Source of the DNA: Hominenteromicrobium sp964531265
GTDB taxonomy: Bacteria; Bacillota; Clostridia; Oscillospirales; Acutalibacteraceae
NCBI GenBank assembly: GCA_964531265.1
Contig: CAZHDW010000002.1
Span: forward strand, 62,001 to 126,000
Direction of reading: 5' to 3'
Length of the DNA stretch: 64,000 bases
In this document: in pieces, positions 32,582 to 41,904 of the stretch
How positions within the stretch are numbered: the first letter of the stretch is position 1
How the letters are laid out: each line of letters begins with the position of its first letter
The notes under the pieces: generated by a model
The model's input: only the letters and a program-made list of their open reading frames with translations
What the model was told of the DNA's origin: nothing
Databases searched by the model: none
Program-made: the position numbers and the translations under genes

Positions 32582-34528
32582 TTAGTCAACGCGTGCCGTT
32601 GAGAGCACGGTTCCGTCGTTTGCTATCTGCTTTACAGACACTCTGGCCTCGCTTGAGGGCACTTCGGGTTTGCAGCGTATCTCCGTTTTTGAGATGAACT
32701 CCGTCTCCTGCGGCTCACCGTTTATGCATATGACACTGTAGGGTGTGAAATTCTCCCCATGCGCTGTAAGCACATCCGCCCTGAGTGTGGCGGAGTTCAG
32801 CACTATATCCTCAATGCCGAAGCGCATATTGACCCTTTCATAGGGGCTCTTACCGTGATAAACCACTCTGTCTCCGTACAGCATGTCATATTGCAGCGTC
32901 AGAAGCTCCGTATAATACGCTGCATTTCTGTTACTGTTCTTCTGATGGAATTTCGTCAACGTGCCGTGGTTTATGCCTATTTTGTCAAACACATAGGACG
33001 CAAGCTGATACGCCGTCAGATCGCGGTGCTCCACAGCCATGGGATAATTTGCCCATATGACGTATTCGGTCATATACGGTGTGGATTCCTCCAGCATACT
33101 CTCATCTATGTCGATGGAGGGCAAATGATCTCCGTATGCCACAAGCACTGTCGGATCATCGAGCGTGCCGAGGTAGTCCGTAAGCTCCTTGAGGAAATCA
33201 TCCACCTCATTGATCTGCTCTATGTAATACTCCATTTTATTGTGTATGGATTCATTTTCGATGCCCGAAATCAGCTTTATTTCGCGCTCAGTGTCATTAT
33301 CCGGATATGCTCCGTGTGGCTGCACGGAGATCGCATAAACCAGGTCCCTCTCCTCTGTGGAGTTGAATGCCCTGTCTATTTCATTTATAAAAACTTTATC
33401 CTTCGCCCAGCCTATCTCGTTGTACTCCACATCGTTCATGTATTCTACGGAAGTAAATGTATCAAAGCCCAGGTTGGCATAGGCGATATTTCTGTCGTAA
33501 AAGGTAGCCGTATTGTCATGCATAGCATGTGTGGCAAGCCCCATATCCTTTAATATGTATGCAACAGATTCGCAGGTATCCTCCTGCAAAACAGTCTCAA
33601 ACGGATACTCTCCGGTACCGAACATGTACACATCCATCTGAGAAATGACTTCAAACTCGGTGTTTGCGGTTCCGGCGCCTATGGACGGCGCGGTGAAATA
33701 TCCGCTCGAGCAGTTTTCCTTCAGATATCTGAAATACGGCACGGGGTCCTCCGACAGCTCAAAATTCTTGACATGCGTGATATCGAAAAAGGATTCAAGC
33801 TGCAAAAAGATGATATTCGGCATTTCCTCGGGCTGCTCCTCCTCGGTGCTGAATACCTCATCCGCAATAGCATGAACACGTCTTGCGGAATAATCCTCCG
33901 GGCAATCGATGCCAACATCTATGATACTGCGCGAAAATGAATACACGAAACCGTATTGCTCCGACATGTTTATGACATCCTTATAGTCATCCCCGGCAAA
34001 GCCGATATTCAGCGGCAGGCTCGGCAAAATAGCTGTTGTAAGCACAATAATGCAGAGATTTACCACGCTTTTCTGCGGATAAACCTTGGTTTTCGGTGAC
34101 TTCTTAAACAGAAAGACCAGCCCTATCAGCAGACAAACAATAGCTATAACGAGCAGAATGAAAAGCTCGACGCTCATATACAGGCCCACAAAGGAGAGGT
34201 CCCACTCCATGATTTTGAAATCTATCGCCGACAGCGGTGCCACGCGGTAGCTCAGCAGGAACATATTCGTGATGCCGAGCGCCACCCACAGCGCACCGAT
34301 CAGAACTCCGGAGAACCACTTTCTCTTTGTAAACAATATCAGTGACATAAAAAGTGCCACTATACATGCGTTTTCAAGGAAGGCCAACGGGCGCACCGCT
34401 ATATAGGACAGCACGGCTGTCATGCTCTGGCGATACATGAGCTCAATGGCAAAATCCAATACTATCGATATTAAAAAGCAATACAGACCGACAAGTCCGG
34501 CTTTTCCCTTTGCTGTTCTCTTCTTCAC
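32582..34528 (-). CDS. LTA synthase family phosphoglycerol transferase
   Basis: A 648-residue membrane enzyme. About five N-terminal helices (residues ~10-175) anchor an extracellular sulfatase-fold domain. Key elements: N-I-I-F-L-Q-L-E-S-F-F (metal Glu), G-A-G-T-A-N-T-E-F-E (catalytic Thr region), and Y-G-D-H-L-P-S (metal Asp/His). Such enzymes transfer glycerol phosphate from phosphatidylglycerol to lipoteichoic acid or other glycans; a C-terminal ~70-residue beta-rich extension is additional here. Start is GTG with GGAGATG six bases upstream. It has its own strong promoter. Whether the polymer is classical LTA cannot be told. Confidence 0.9.
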   Translation of the reverse strand: MKKRTAKGKAGLVGLYCFLISIVLDFAIELMYRQSMTAVLSYIAVRPLAFLENACIVALFMSLILFTKRKWFSGVLIGALWVALGITNMFLLSYRVAPLSAIDFKIMEWDLSFVGLYMSVELFILLVIAIVCLLIGLVFLFKKSPKTKVYPQKSVVNLCIIVLTTAILPSLPLNIGFAGDDYKDVINMSEQYGFVYSFSRSIIDVGIDCPEDYSARRVHAIADEVFSTEEEQPEEMPNIIFLQLESFFDITHVKNFELSEDPVPYFRYLKENCSSGYFTAPSIGAGTANTEFEVISQMDVYMFGTGEYPFETVLQEDTCESVAYILKDMGLATHAMHDNTATFYDRNIAYANLGFDTFTSVEYMNDVEYNEIGWAKDKVFINEIDRAFNSTEERDLVYAISVQPHGAYPDNDTEREIKLISGIENESIHNKMEYYIEQINEVDDFLKELTDYLGTLDDPTVLVAYGDHLPSIDIDESMLEESTPYMTEYVIWANYPMAVEHRDLTAYQLASYVFDKIGINHGTLTKFHQKNSNRNAAYYTELLTLQYDMLYGDRVVYHGKSPYERVNMRFGIEDIVLNSATLRADVLTAHGENFTPYSVICINGEPQETEFISKTEIRCKPEVPSSEARVSVKQIANDGTVLSTARVD

Positions 34529-34560
34529 TTACTACATCTCCATAATCAGCAATCATAAAA

Positions 34561-34589
34561 AGTATAGGACTCCGCTTAGCAAATGTCAA
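34561..34589 (-). promoter_or_regulatory. Promoter of the LTA-synthase-like gene
   Basis: TTGACA (34584-34589), 17-bp spacer, TATACT (34561-34566). Confidence 0.85.
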
Positions 34590-34590
34590 C

Positions 34591-34628
34591 AAAAAAACGC
34601 CCCGAAAAATCTTACGATTTTCCGGGGC
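34591..34628 (-). terminator. Terminator of the ABC exporter pair
   Basis: GCCCCGGAAAATC/GATTTTTCGGGGC stem (one mismatch, 4-nt loop) followed leftward by GTTTTTTTG. Confidence 0.9.
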
Positions 34629-34639
34629 AAATTCTTAAT

Positions 34640-36412
34640 TTATGCGAACTGTGCGTTGTAGAGCTGCTTATAGAAAGTGTCCTGAGCCATAAGGGAATCA
34701 TGTGTTCCGCGTTCAACTATCTCGCCGTCACGTACAACCAGTATCATATCCGCATTGCGAATGGTTGAAAGTCTGTGTGCTATGACAAAGCAGGTTTTTC
34801 CGGCCATAAGCGTTCTCATGGCGCGCTGTATGCTCTGCTCAGTCCTTGTGTCAACGTTCGAGGTAGCCTCATCCAGAATGAGCAGTGAGGCTTCGAGCAG
34901 CATGGCTCTGGCTATCGTCATAAGCTGCTTCTGACCCTTGGAAACATTCGAGCCATCATCGTCAAGCACGGTATCATAGCCCTCCGGCAGGGTCATTATG
35001 TAGTCGTGTATATTGCACGCCTTGCAGACACGCTCAACATCCTCACGTGTGGCCTTTTCATTGCCGTAAGCTATGTTTTCGAATACCGTTCCGTTAAACA
35101 GCCATGTATCCTGTAGCACCATGGAGTAATTCAGACGCAGGCTCTTTCTGGTAAGCTCCTGAACCGGTCTTCCGTCCAGCTTTATCGTTCCGCTGTCAAC
35201 ATCATAGAAGCGCATCAGCAGATTGATGATCGTCGTCTTGCCGGCACCTGTCGGGCCGACTATCGCTATAAGCGCGCCCTGCGGCACCTCGAGGGAAAGA
35301 TCGTGAATGATCTGTCTCTCCTTGGTGTAGCCGAAATTGACATGCTCAAGAGCGACCTCACCGTCAACCGCCTTCATGTCAACTGCCTCGGGGATATCCA
35401 ACGGCTCGGGATCTTCATCCAGCAGCCTGAAAACACGCTCCGCTGCGGAAAACGCCGATTGCAGCTCACCGATAATATTTGCTATCTCATTTATCGGGCC
35501 GCTGAAGCGTCTGGAATACAGCACGAACGAGGAGATATTACCTATGGATATTGCGTTTTTAAGGAAGAGCAGTGCACCGAACATGCTGACGAGTGACAGG
35601 GAGAGGTTGTTCACGAAGTTTACTGACGGGCCCACAAGGCTGCCGTAATACTCGGCCTTGTAGTACGCCTCAACAGTCTCGTCGTTCTGAGCATCGAGCT
35701 TCTTTATAGTGTTCTCCTCCTGGCTGTAAGCCCTGAGAGTCTTCTGTCCGCTTATCATCTCCTCCACAAAACCGTTGAGCTCGCCGAGCTTAGCGGAGCG
35801 CTTGCGGAACATGGGGCGTGTGAACCCTGTTATCTTCCTTGTCATGATAAATGTCAACGGGACTGTAACCACGAAGATCAGCACGAGCGTAGGCGAAATC
35901 GTCAGCATCATGAAAAGAGCACCGCCGACCGTTACCACGCTTGTAAGCACCTGAACAAGATCGTGCGAGAGCGAGGTGTTGATAGTGTCTATATCATAGG
36001 ACATTCTGCTGAGTATATCGCCCGTCTGGTTCGTGTCGAAATATCCAACCGGAAGCTCTGTCAGCTTATTGAACACATCACGGCGCATTGTGTTGACAAC
36101 ACGGCGGCTGATAGAGATCATAAGCCTTGAAAGTATGTAGCCGAGTCCTGCGGATGCGGCATAGAGAAGCACCATTATCAGGGCATAATACCATACTGCG
36201 CCGAGATCCACCCTGCCCTTGCCCAATTCTATGGAGTCTATGGCAAGTCCGGATACATACGGGCCTGCAAGTCCGAGCAGGTTACTGGCCACGGTCAGCA
36301 CTATGCACAGGAAAAGGAACAGCTTATTTTGAAGAAGATACGGCATAAGACGTGAAAGTATCGCCGTCTTTTTCATTTTTACGCGTTGAGTTTTGTTTTC
36401 CTCTTTTTTCAT
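34640..36412 (-). CDS. ABC exporter half-transporter (second subunit of heterodimer)
   Basis: A 590-residue permease-ATPase protein: six helices (~residues 25-320), Walker A G-P-T-G-A-G-K-T-T (~residue 390), Q-loop V-L-Q-D-T-W-L-F, Walker B L-L-I-L-D-E-A-T-S-N-V-D and switch His in A-H-R-L. The signature reads V-S-K-G-Q-K-Q-L instead of L-S-G-G-Q, the degenerate form typical of one member of heterodimeric exporters with one weak ATP site. Its ATG overlaps the partner's stop (4 bp). Substrate unknown; drug or lipid export is the usual assignment. Confidence 0.92.
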   Translation of the reverse strand: MKKEENKTQRVKMKKTAILSRLMPYLLQNKLFLFLCIVLTVASNLLGLAGPYVSGLAIDSIELGKGRVDLGAVWYYALIMVLLYAASAGLGYILSRLMISISRRVVNTMRRDVFNKLTELPVGYFDTNQTGDILSRMSYDIDTINTSLSHDLVQVLTSVVTVGGALFMMLTISPTLVLIFVVTVPLTFIMTRKITGFTRPMFRKRSAKLGELNGFVEEMISGQKTLRAYSQEENTIKKLDAQNDETVEAYYKAEYYGSLVGPSVNFVNNLSLSLVSMFGALLFLKNAISIGNISSFVLYSRRFSGPINEIANIIGELQSAFSAAERVFRLLDEDPEPLDIPEAVDMKAVDGEVALEHVNFGYTKERQIIHDLSLEVPQGALIAIVGPTGAGKTTIINLLMRFYDVDSGTIKLDGRPVQELTRKSLRLNYSMVLQDTWLFNGTVFENIAYGNEKATREDVERVCKACNIHDYIMTLPEGYDTVLDDDGSNVSKGQKQLMTIARAMLLEASLLILDEATSNVDTRTEQSIQRAMRTLMAGKTCFVIAHRLSTIRNADMILVVRDGEIVERGTHDSLMAQDTFYKQLYNAQFA

Positions 36413-38151
36413 TCCTCTGTCGCCTCCTTATCATCACTGCGTCTGTCACCGATCTGCGAATCGCATATCTCCCTGTAAAGAGGACAAGAGGCGAACAGCT
36501 CATCATGAGTACCCATTCCGATAACGTTGCCGTTTTCCATTACCAGTATCTTCTCGGCATGCATTATGGAGCTGACGCGCTGAGCAACGATTATCTTGGT
36601 GGAGTCGGCATAATGCTTTCTTATTTCCTCACGCAGACGGGAATCCGTCTTGTAGTCCAGTGCACTGGAGGAGTCATCCAGCACGAGTATTTCGGGTGAA
36701 CCCGCAAGTGCTCTTGCTATGAGCAGTCTCTGCTTCTGACCGCCGGAAAGGTTTGCGCCCTTTATGGCGACCGGTGCATCCAGACCGCCCTGCTCCTCAA
36801 TGAATTCCAGAGCCTGAGCACGTCTTGCACCCTCCAAAAGCTCATCATCAGTCAAGCTTCTGCCAAGCCTGATATTCTCTCTTATTGTGTCCTTAAACAG
36901 CGTATCGTTCTGGAAGACAACGCCGAACTTCTTTCTGAGGTCGACCGTAGCGTAATCCCTTATATCCACACCGTCTATGCGTATTGCGCCCTCCGAGACA
37001 TCGTAATAGCGCATGAGGGTACGAATAACCGTGGATTTTCCGGCGCCCGTCGCGCCGATTATTCCCAGTGTTTCGCCGCGCTTTAGCGAGAAATTGAGAT
37101 CGCGCACGGCAAAGCTGCCGCGCTCATAGCGGAAGGTCACATTGTCAAATTCAACATGGGGGACATTCTCGGGCAGGAAGCTGAAATGAGCCTCCTTCTC
37201 GAAAAGCTCCGCGGGGGCATCAAGCACCTCAACTATACGTGCGGAGGATGCCGCAGCACGTGAAAGTCTGTCGAACATGCGGTTTATGGCCATAAGTGCA
37301 TTCAAAACAATGGTGAAAAGGTTCATAAACGCAATTATTTTACCTATTTCCGTTGTTCCGCCGTTAACACGGTATGCACCGGCGACTATGACCGCGACTA
37401 TGCCGACATTCAGCAGCAGAGTCATTATCGGATTGATAAGAGCCATGGTAGTTTCAGCAGTACGCTCCTTTTCCGTCAGATCATCATTGACCTTTTTGAA
37501 GCGCTTGCGTTCATACTCGGACTTTGAAAGAGCCTTGATTACTCGCACGCCAACCGCATTTTCGCGCACGACTCTTGTCAGCTCATCCGTACCGCGCTGA
37601 ACGATTTTAAAGAGCTTGACGCCCTTTCTTGAAACATACACCGTGAGCACGCCGACTATCGGGAGCGTAGCCACCATGATGAGTGTGAGCACGGGATCGA
37701 GTGTCAGCGTGACGATTATTCCGCCCACCAGAAGTATGGGCGCGCGCACGCCGAGCCTCTGTATCATGCCGACCGTCTGGTGCAGCACATATGTATCACT
37801 CGTCATACGCGATATCAGCGACGGAATCGAAAGATTATCCACCTGTCGCTCGGACAGATAGGATATCTTCGCAAAGAGATCGTGTCGCAGTATCCTTGTA
37901 AAGTCCCTTGACACGGAGGAAGCCATTCTGTTCGCCGTAACATTGCCGAGCCATCCGATGATCGAGCAGAGGATCATCAGTAAGCCCCACAGTACGACGG
38001 GCCGTATCTCACCGATCGGTATCAGATCATCAATAATATACGAGAGTATCCACGGAATAATCAGCTCCACCAACGAGCCGATTATCTTGATGCTAAGTCC
38101 AAAACTCATCCTCGGAATGAACGGTTTCAGATATACAGCTAACCTTTTCAA
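36409..38151 (-). CDS. ABC exporter half-transporter (first subunit of heterodimer)
   Basis: A 580-residue partner of the next gene. Six membrane helices, then Walker A G-A-T-G-A-G-K-S-T, signature L-S-G-G-Q-K-Q-R (canonical), and Walker B I-L-V-L-D-D-S-S-S-A-L-D, where the catalytic Glu after the Walker B Asp is replaced by Asp. The switch His is Q (A-Q-R-V-S). So each subunit supplies one set of altered ATP-site residues, as in asymmetric heterodimers such as BmrCD or TM287/288. I start at TTG 38151 since GGAGGGG lies six bases upstream; a longer frame has no such site. Confidence 0.92.
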   Translation of the reverse strand: MKRLAVYLKPFIPRMSFGLSIKIIGSLVELIIPWILSYIIDDLIPIGEIRPVVLWGLLMILCSIIGWLGNVTANRMASSVSRDFTRILRHDLFAKISYLSERQVDNLSIPSLISRMTSDTYVLHQTVGMIQRLGVRAPILLVGGIIVTLTLDPVLTLIMVATLPIVGVLTVYVSRKGVKLFKIVQRGTDELTRVVRENAVGVRVIKALSKSEYERKRFKKVNDDLTEKERTAETTMALINPIMTLLLNVGIVAVIVAGAYRVNGGTTEIGKIIAFMNLFTIVLNALMAINRMFDRLSRAAASSARIVEVLDAPAELFEKEAHFSFLPENVPHVEFDNVTFRYERGSFAVRDLNFSLKRGETLGIIGATGAGKSTVIRTLMRYYDVSEGAIRIDGVDIRDYATVDLRKKFGVVFQNDTLFKDTIRENIRLGRSLTDDELLEGARRAQALEFIEEQGGLDAPVAIKGANLSGGQKQRLLIARALAGSPEILVLDDSSSALDYKTDSRLREEIRKHYADSTKIIVAQRVSSIMHAEKILVMENGNVIGMGTHDELFASCPLYREICDSQIGDRRSDDKEATEE

Positions 38152-38198
38152 TACATTCCCCTCCATTTTGCTGTAATAAAATAATTTCATTTGCAACT

Positions 38199-38227
38199 AT
38201 CTTATCACTTCTATATGTCAAATGCAA
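38199..38227 (-). promoter_or_regulatory. Promoter of the ABC exporter pair
   Basis: TTGCAT (38222-38227), 17-bp spacer, TAAGAT (38199-38204). Confidence 0.55.
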
Positions 38228-38349
38228 CCCCAAATGCTGCAAAATACATGTCAAATACGGTCAACTATTACAAATCGAGTACCATTAGCTCCTACAGATT
38301 CCTTATTTCTTCAAATACATCGTCACTATTCAGCGTAAATTCATATCGC

Positions 38350-38378
38350 TTGACTTTTCAACATTAAAGGAGTATACT
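38350..38378 (+). promoter_or_regulatory. Promoter of the nucleoside phosphorylase gene
   Basis: TTGACT (38350-38355), 17-bp spacer, TATACT (38373-38378). Confidence 0.8.
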
Positions 38379-38411
38379 ATCGATAATTTTTTCAAGAGAA
38401 GGTGAGCATCA

Positions 38412-39173
38412 GTGATACACACAGACTTTGACCCATGCAAAAAGGCGATAATAAATCCCGAGGATGCCATAAGCAAAAACCCCGATATGCCGGAAAATTT
38501 TATCGGAATTTTCTCGCAGAGCATCGTTGAAAAATATGCAAAGCTGCTGAACGCAACAGTCATAGGCGAATTCAAGAGCTGCTCTTACGTGTCCCCCATT
38601 TGGAAAGCCACATGGCATGACGGCACCGAATTCGCATTCGCCAATATGTTCATCGGCGGCCCCGGCGCAATTTGCGCAATTGAGGAGTCTGTGCCGATGG
38701 GTGCAAAGCGCTTTGTAATGTTCGGCTCATGCGGTGCCTTAAAGCACGAGATCACCGCAGGGCATATAATCGTGCCGGAGGCGGCGATAAGGGATGAGGG
38801 CATATCATATCATTATCTCCCGGCAGCCGATGAGATAGCTCTTGATCCCGACTGTGTAAGCGCGGTGTGCAAGTCACTCGAAAGCCTCGGTGCACCGTAT
38901 GTATGCACAAAGACCTGGACGACCGATGCATTTTACCGTGAAACAGCCGCAAAGGTGAAAAAGCGCAAGGCACAGGGCTGCTCCGTTGTTGAAATGGAAT
39001 GCGCCTCGCTTGCCGCTGTAGCACAGTTCAGAGAGGTTAAATTCGCACAGTTCCTCTGGGCCGCCGATTCCCTTGCGGGCACTCAGTGGGATTCCAGAAA
39101 TCTCGACAGACAGGGTATCGACGAGAGCGATCTATACTTCGAGGCCGCTGTGCGCACATTTAAATTTATGTGA
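38412..39173 (+). CDS. Nucleoside phosphorylase (uridine/purine phosphorylase family)
   Basis: A 253-residue enzyme of the NP-I fold. Visible family segments are G-G-P-G-A-I-C-A-I-E-E (phosphate/ribose region, ~residue 82), F-G-S-C-G-A-L, the inserted W-T-T-D-A-F-Y-R-E and V-V-E-M-E-C-A-S-L-A (ribose-binding Met-Glu, ~residues 195-205). It cleaves a nucleoside with phosphate to base and ribose-1-phosphate; the exact base cannot be fixed, though the layout is nearest to uridine phosphorylase-like proteins of Clostridia. Start is GTG with AAGGTGAG six bases upstream. Monocistronic, with a hairpin after it. Confidence 0.87.
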   Translation: MIHTDFDPCKKAIINPEDAISKNPDMPENFIGIFSQSIVEKYAKLLNATVIGEFKSCSYVSPIWKATWHDGTEFAFANMFIGGPGAICAIEESVPMGAKRFVMFGSCGALKHEITAGHIIVPEAAIRDEGISYHYLPAADEIALDPDCVSAVCKSLESLGAPYVCTKTWTTDAFYRETAAKVKKRKAQGCSVVEMECASLAAVAQFREVKFAQFLWAADSLAGTQWDSRNLDRQGIDESDLYFEAAVRTFKFM

Positions 39174-39198
39174 GCATAAAAATTAACAAAGCCTTAAA

Positions 39199-39231
39199 TT
39201 TCCTCGTGCATACTGGATTTGCACGAGGAAA
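39199..39231 (+). terminator. Hairpin after the nucleoside phosphorylase gene
   Basis: A 12-bp perfect stem (TTTCCTCGTGCA / TGCACGAGGAAA) followed by ATCGTTTATA, a weak U-tract. The next gene's -10 (TATACT 39237-39242) begins six bases after it, with a possible -35 TGGATT (39214-39219) in the loop. Confidence 0.6.
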
Positions 39232-39293
39232 TCGTTTATACTGTACTTATATAAATGATAAGTCAGTAATCACAGAAAGGATCGTGATATATC

Positions 39294-39965
39294 ATGAACC
39301 ATGAAGAAATGACAATCAAAGCGATGTACGACCTCAGTCATACGGCAGCAAGGCCGCTCATGGAAAACTTCACCTATCCGTGGGAGGTGCTTCCGCTGAT
39401 CGGCGAATTCATCACCGGTCTCGGCGAAACACTGTCGCCGGAGGAATATGAGCACCGTGACGGTAATGTGTGGATCGCACGTTCGGCAAAGCTTTATCCG
39501 AATATATATATTGCAGGCCCGGCGATAATCGGCCCGAACACCGAGGTACGCCCCGGTGCATTCATACGCGGAAATGCACTCATCGGCGCAGGATGCGTTG
39601 TAGGTAACTCCACGGAGATCAAAAACGCTATCCTTTTCGACGGCGCCCAGGCCCCGCATTACAACTATATAGGCGATTCCATTCTCGGCTACAAGGCTCA
39701 TACAGGTGCAGGTGCCATCACCTCAAACCTCAAGCAGGATCATTCCTCCGTCACCATAAAGATCGGTGAAGAAAGAATAGACACCGGCCTACGCAAGTTC
39801 GGCGCAATGCTCGGCGACAATGTTGAGGTAGGCTGCGGCAGTGTGCTGAATCCCGGCACGGTGGTCGGCAGCGGTGCCCGCATATACCCCCTCTCCATGG
39901 TACGCGGATTCGTTCCCGGCAACAGTATTTACAAGAAGGCCGGAGAGATAGCCGCTATTAAGTAA
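39294..39965 (+). CDS. Left-handed beta-helix (GlmU-C-like) protein
   Basis: A 223-residue protein. Residues ~1-55 form a helical cap; from ~58 on, hexapeptide repeats (I-A-R-S-A-K, I-I-G-P-N-T, L-I-G-A-G-C, V-V-G-N-S-T, V-E-V-G-C-G) build a left-handed beta-helix like the acyltransferase half of GlmU. It also has G-D-S-I-L-G-Y-K-A-H-T-G-A-G and S-N-L-K-Q-D, seen in GlmU-type proteins, but there is no pyrophosphorylase domain. It may acetylate an amino-sugar phosphate or bind one; the GlmU catalytic His equivalent cannot be assigned with certainty. AGAAAGGA lies 12 bases before ATG. It precedes the FHA-FtsW gene by 19 bp and is probably co-transcribed. Confidence 0.8.
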   Translation: MNHEEMTIKAMYDLSHTAARPLMENFTYPWEVLPLIGEFITGLGETLSPEEYEHRDGNVWIARSAKLYPNIYIAGPAIIGPNTEVRPGAFIRGNALIGAGCVVGNSTEIKNAILFDGAQAPHYNYIGDSILGYKAHTGAGAITSNLKQDHSSVTIKIGEERIDTGLRKFGAMLGDNVEVGCGSVLNPGTVVGSGARIYPLSMVRGFVPGNSIYKKAGEIAAIK

Positions 39966-39984
39966 AGCTGAAAGGAGCGTGACC

Positions 39985-41904
39985 ATGCTCAATACTCTAA
40001 ACGAGCTCGCAGAAATTGCTCTTAACTCAAGCCTGCTCTCCACCATACTGCTGCTTGTAAGGTTCATAACGCCCTTCATCGTGCTGTATGTTCTGTGGCG
40101 GAGCTATACATCCTTTAAAAAGGGACAGCGCAGAAAGGATCCGGTCATCGTGCTGGAGGATGCCGCAACGGGAACGGCATTCCCCGTTCTGTACTGGGAA
40201 AACTCCATAGGCCGAAGCCGAAGCTGCGATATTCAGATACCCGGTGAATCCGTTTCACGCGATCACGCCGTGCTGATGCGTCGCGAGAGCGGCTGGTACA
40301 TATGCGATACAGATTCTCAGAAGGGAACCAAGGTGGGTGGCAAGACCATAACAGGCCCCACACTTGTGCATATCGGCGATAAAATACAGATAGGCCCTAC
40401 CACACTGATTTTGAAAAACACATCCGATTCGAATGTGAAGAAGCGCCGTGTCTTTACCGGCTTCACAAAGGAGGCCGCTTCGCCGTTCAAGCTCATGCTC
40501 TCCGTCACCCTGGTGCAGATATCAATGACGTTACAGCTCATGCTCGGAACAGGCGAACTGCAAACCTACCCGATAATACCGTTTGCAGCAGTTTTCCTTA
40601 CGGGCTGGCTGCTGTATTTCTTCTCAAGAAGAATTTTAAAGCGCGTCAGCTTTGAAATAGAGACGGTCGGCCTGCTGCTGAACAGCATAGGCATACTGCT
40701 TCTGAGCTGTCAGGGGCTTGCCGCCGTAAAGATGCAGATAGCAGCCTTCATTCTCGGCGTACCGCTCTTCTGCTTTATAGTATGGTTTGTAAGTGACCTT
40801 GACAGAGTAATGAAAAGCCGCACCGTTATCGCAGTGTGCGCAATTCTGCTTTTTGCGGTAAACCTTGTTATCGGCTCCACTAAATTCGGTTCGAAGAACT
40901 GGATAATCATCGGCCCGGTTAGCTTCCAGCCGTCCGAGCTGATAAAAATAGCCTTTATCTTCGTCGGCGCATCAACGCTTGACAGACTGCAAACCAAGAA
41001 AAACCTCACGGTTTTCATCGGCTTTGTCGGAATATGCCTGGCAAGCCTATTCCTTATGCGAGATTTCGGAACAGCCCTTATTTTCTTTGCCTGCTTCCTG
41101 ATAATCGCTTTTATGCGCTCCGGCAGCTTCAGAACAATCTTTCTGGCTCTTGCCGCAGCCGCCTTCGGTGTTGTGCTGATATTGCAATTCAAGCCATATG
41201 TTGCTCAGCGCTTTGCCGGCTGGCTACATGTTTGGGAGCACACTCAGGACAGCCTCGGATACCAGCAGGTTCGTACGATGACATATATCGCAAGCGGTGG
41301 CCTCGGCGGTATCGGTCTTGGAAACGGCTGCCTGAAATACGTTGCCGCAGCCGACAGCGACCTTGTATTCGGCATGCTCTGTGAGGAGCAGGGTCTGCTG
41401 ATGGGACTGGCCGTTCTGTTCGGACTGGCTCTTTTCATCATGTATGCACGCAGCGATGTTACGCGCAGCAGATCCACCTTCTATGCCATAGCCTCCTGTG
41501 CGGCAGCCGGAATGATGCTTTTCCAGACCTGTCTGAATGTATTCGGCCCGACTGATATTCTTCCGCTGACGGGCGTTACTCTTCCGTTCATAAGCGCCGG
41601 CGGCTCAAGCATACTCTCCACGTGGGGACTGCTTGCCTTTATAAAAGCTTCGGATGAACGAACATATGCGGCAAAGCGCGGCGGACGACACAGCGCCGCA
41701 CATGATGAGGACACTGTCATTGGCATTGAAGTTGAACGCAGCAAAAGCTTTGACAGCGTACCTAACTACAGGCGTGTGCCTGTTGAGAAGCCGGAATACG
41801 AGGATATTTCCTCAAGGCGCATGAATGTGCGTATTCCGGAGGAAGAGTTGAATCTCGACAAAAACACGTATTCAAATAGGAAAAGAGGGGGCGATCGCAG
41901 ATGA
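39985..41904 (+). CDS. FHA domain fused to FtsW/RodA-type SEDS glycosyltransferase
   Basis: A 639-residue fusion. Residues ~15-40 form a membrane helix; ~55-145 are a cytoplasmic FHA domain with S-I-G-R-S-R-S-C-D, S-V-S-R-D-H-A and D-T-D-S-Q-K-G-T-K-V-G-G (phosphothreonine-binding Arg and Ser present; the usual Asn of N-G-T is Lys). From ~165 a SEDS protein of about ten helices follows, with L-M-R-D-F-G-T-A-L (catalytic-type Asp), F-G-M-L-C-E-E-Q-G-L and I-S-A-G-G-S-S-I-L. SEDS proteins polymerise lipid II together with a class B PBP, encoded next with a 4-bp overlap. The FHA domain implies control by a Ser/Thr kinase. Start ATG 39985 is chosen over GTG 39979 for AAAGGAG spacing. Confidence 0.92.
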   Translation: MLNTLNELAEIALNSSLLSTILLLVRFITPFIVLYVLWRSYTSFKKGQRRKDPVIVLEDAATGTAFPVLYWENSIGRSRSCDIQIPGESVSRDHAVLMRRESGWYICDTDSQKGTKVGGKTITGPTLVHIGDKIQIGPTTLILKNTSDSNVKKRRVFTGFTKEAASPFKLMLSVTLVQISMTLQLMLGTGELQTYPIIPFAAVFLTGWLLYFFSRRILKRVSFEIETVGLLLNSIGILLLSCQGLAAVKMQIAAFILGVPLFCFIVWFVSDLDRVMKSRTVIAVCAILLFAVNLVIGSTKFGSKNWIIIGPVSFQPSELIKIAFIFVGASTLDRLQTKKNLTVFIGFVGICLASLFLMRDFGTALIFFACFLIIAFMRSGSFRTIFLALAAAAFGVVLILQFKPYVAQRFAGWLHVWEHTQDSLGYQQVRTMTYIASGGLGGIGLGNGCLKYVAAADSDLVFGMLCEEQGLLMGLAVLFGLALFIMYARSDVTRSRSTFYAIASCAAAGMMLFQTCLNVFGPTDILPLTGVTLPFISAGGSSILSTWGLLAFIKASDERTYAAKRGGRHSAAHDEDTVIGIEVERSKSFDSVPNYRRVPVEKPEYEDISSRRMNVRIPEEELNLDKNTYSNRKRGGDRR

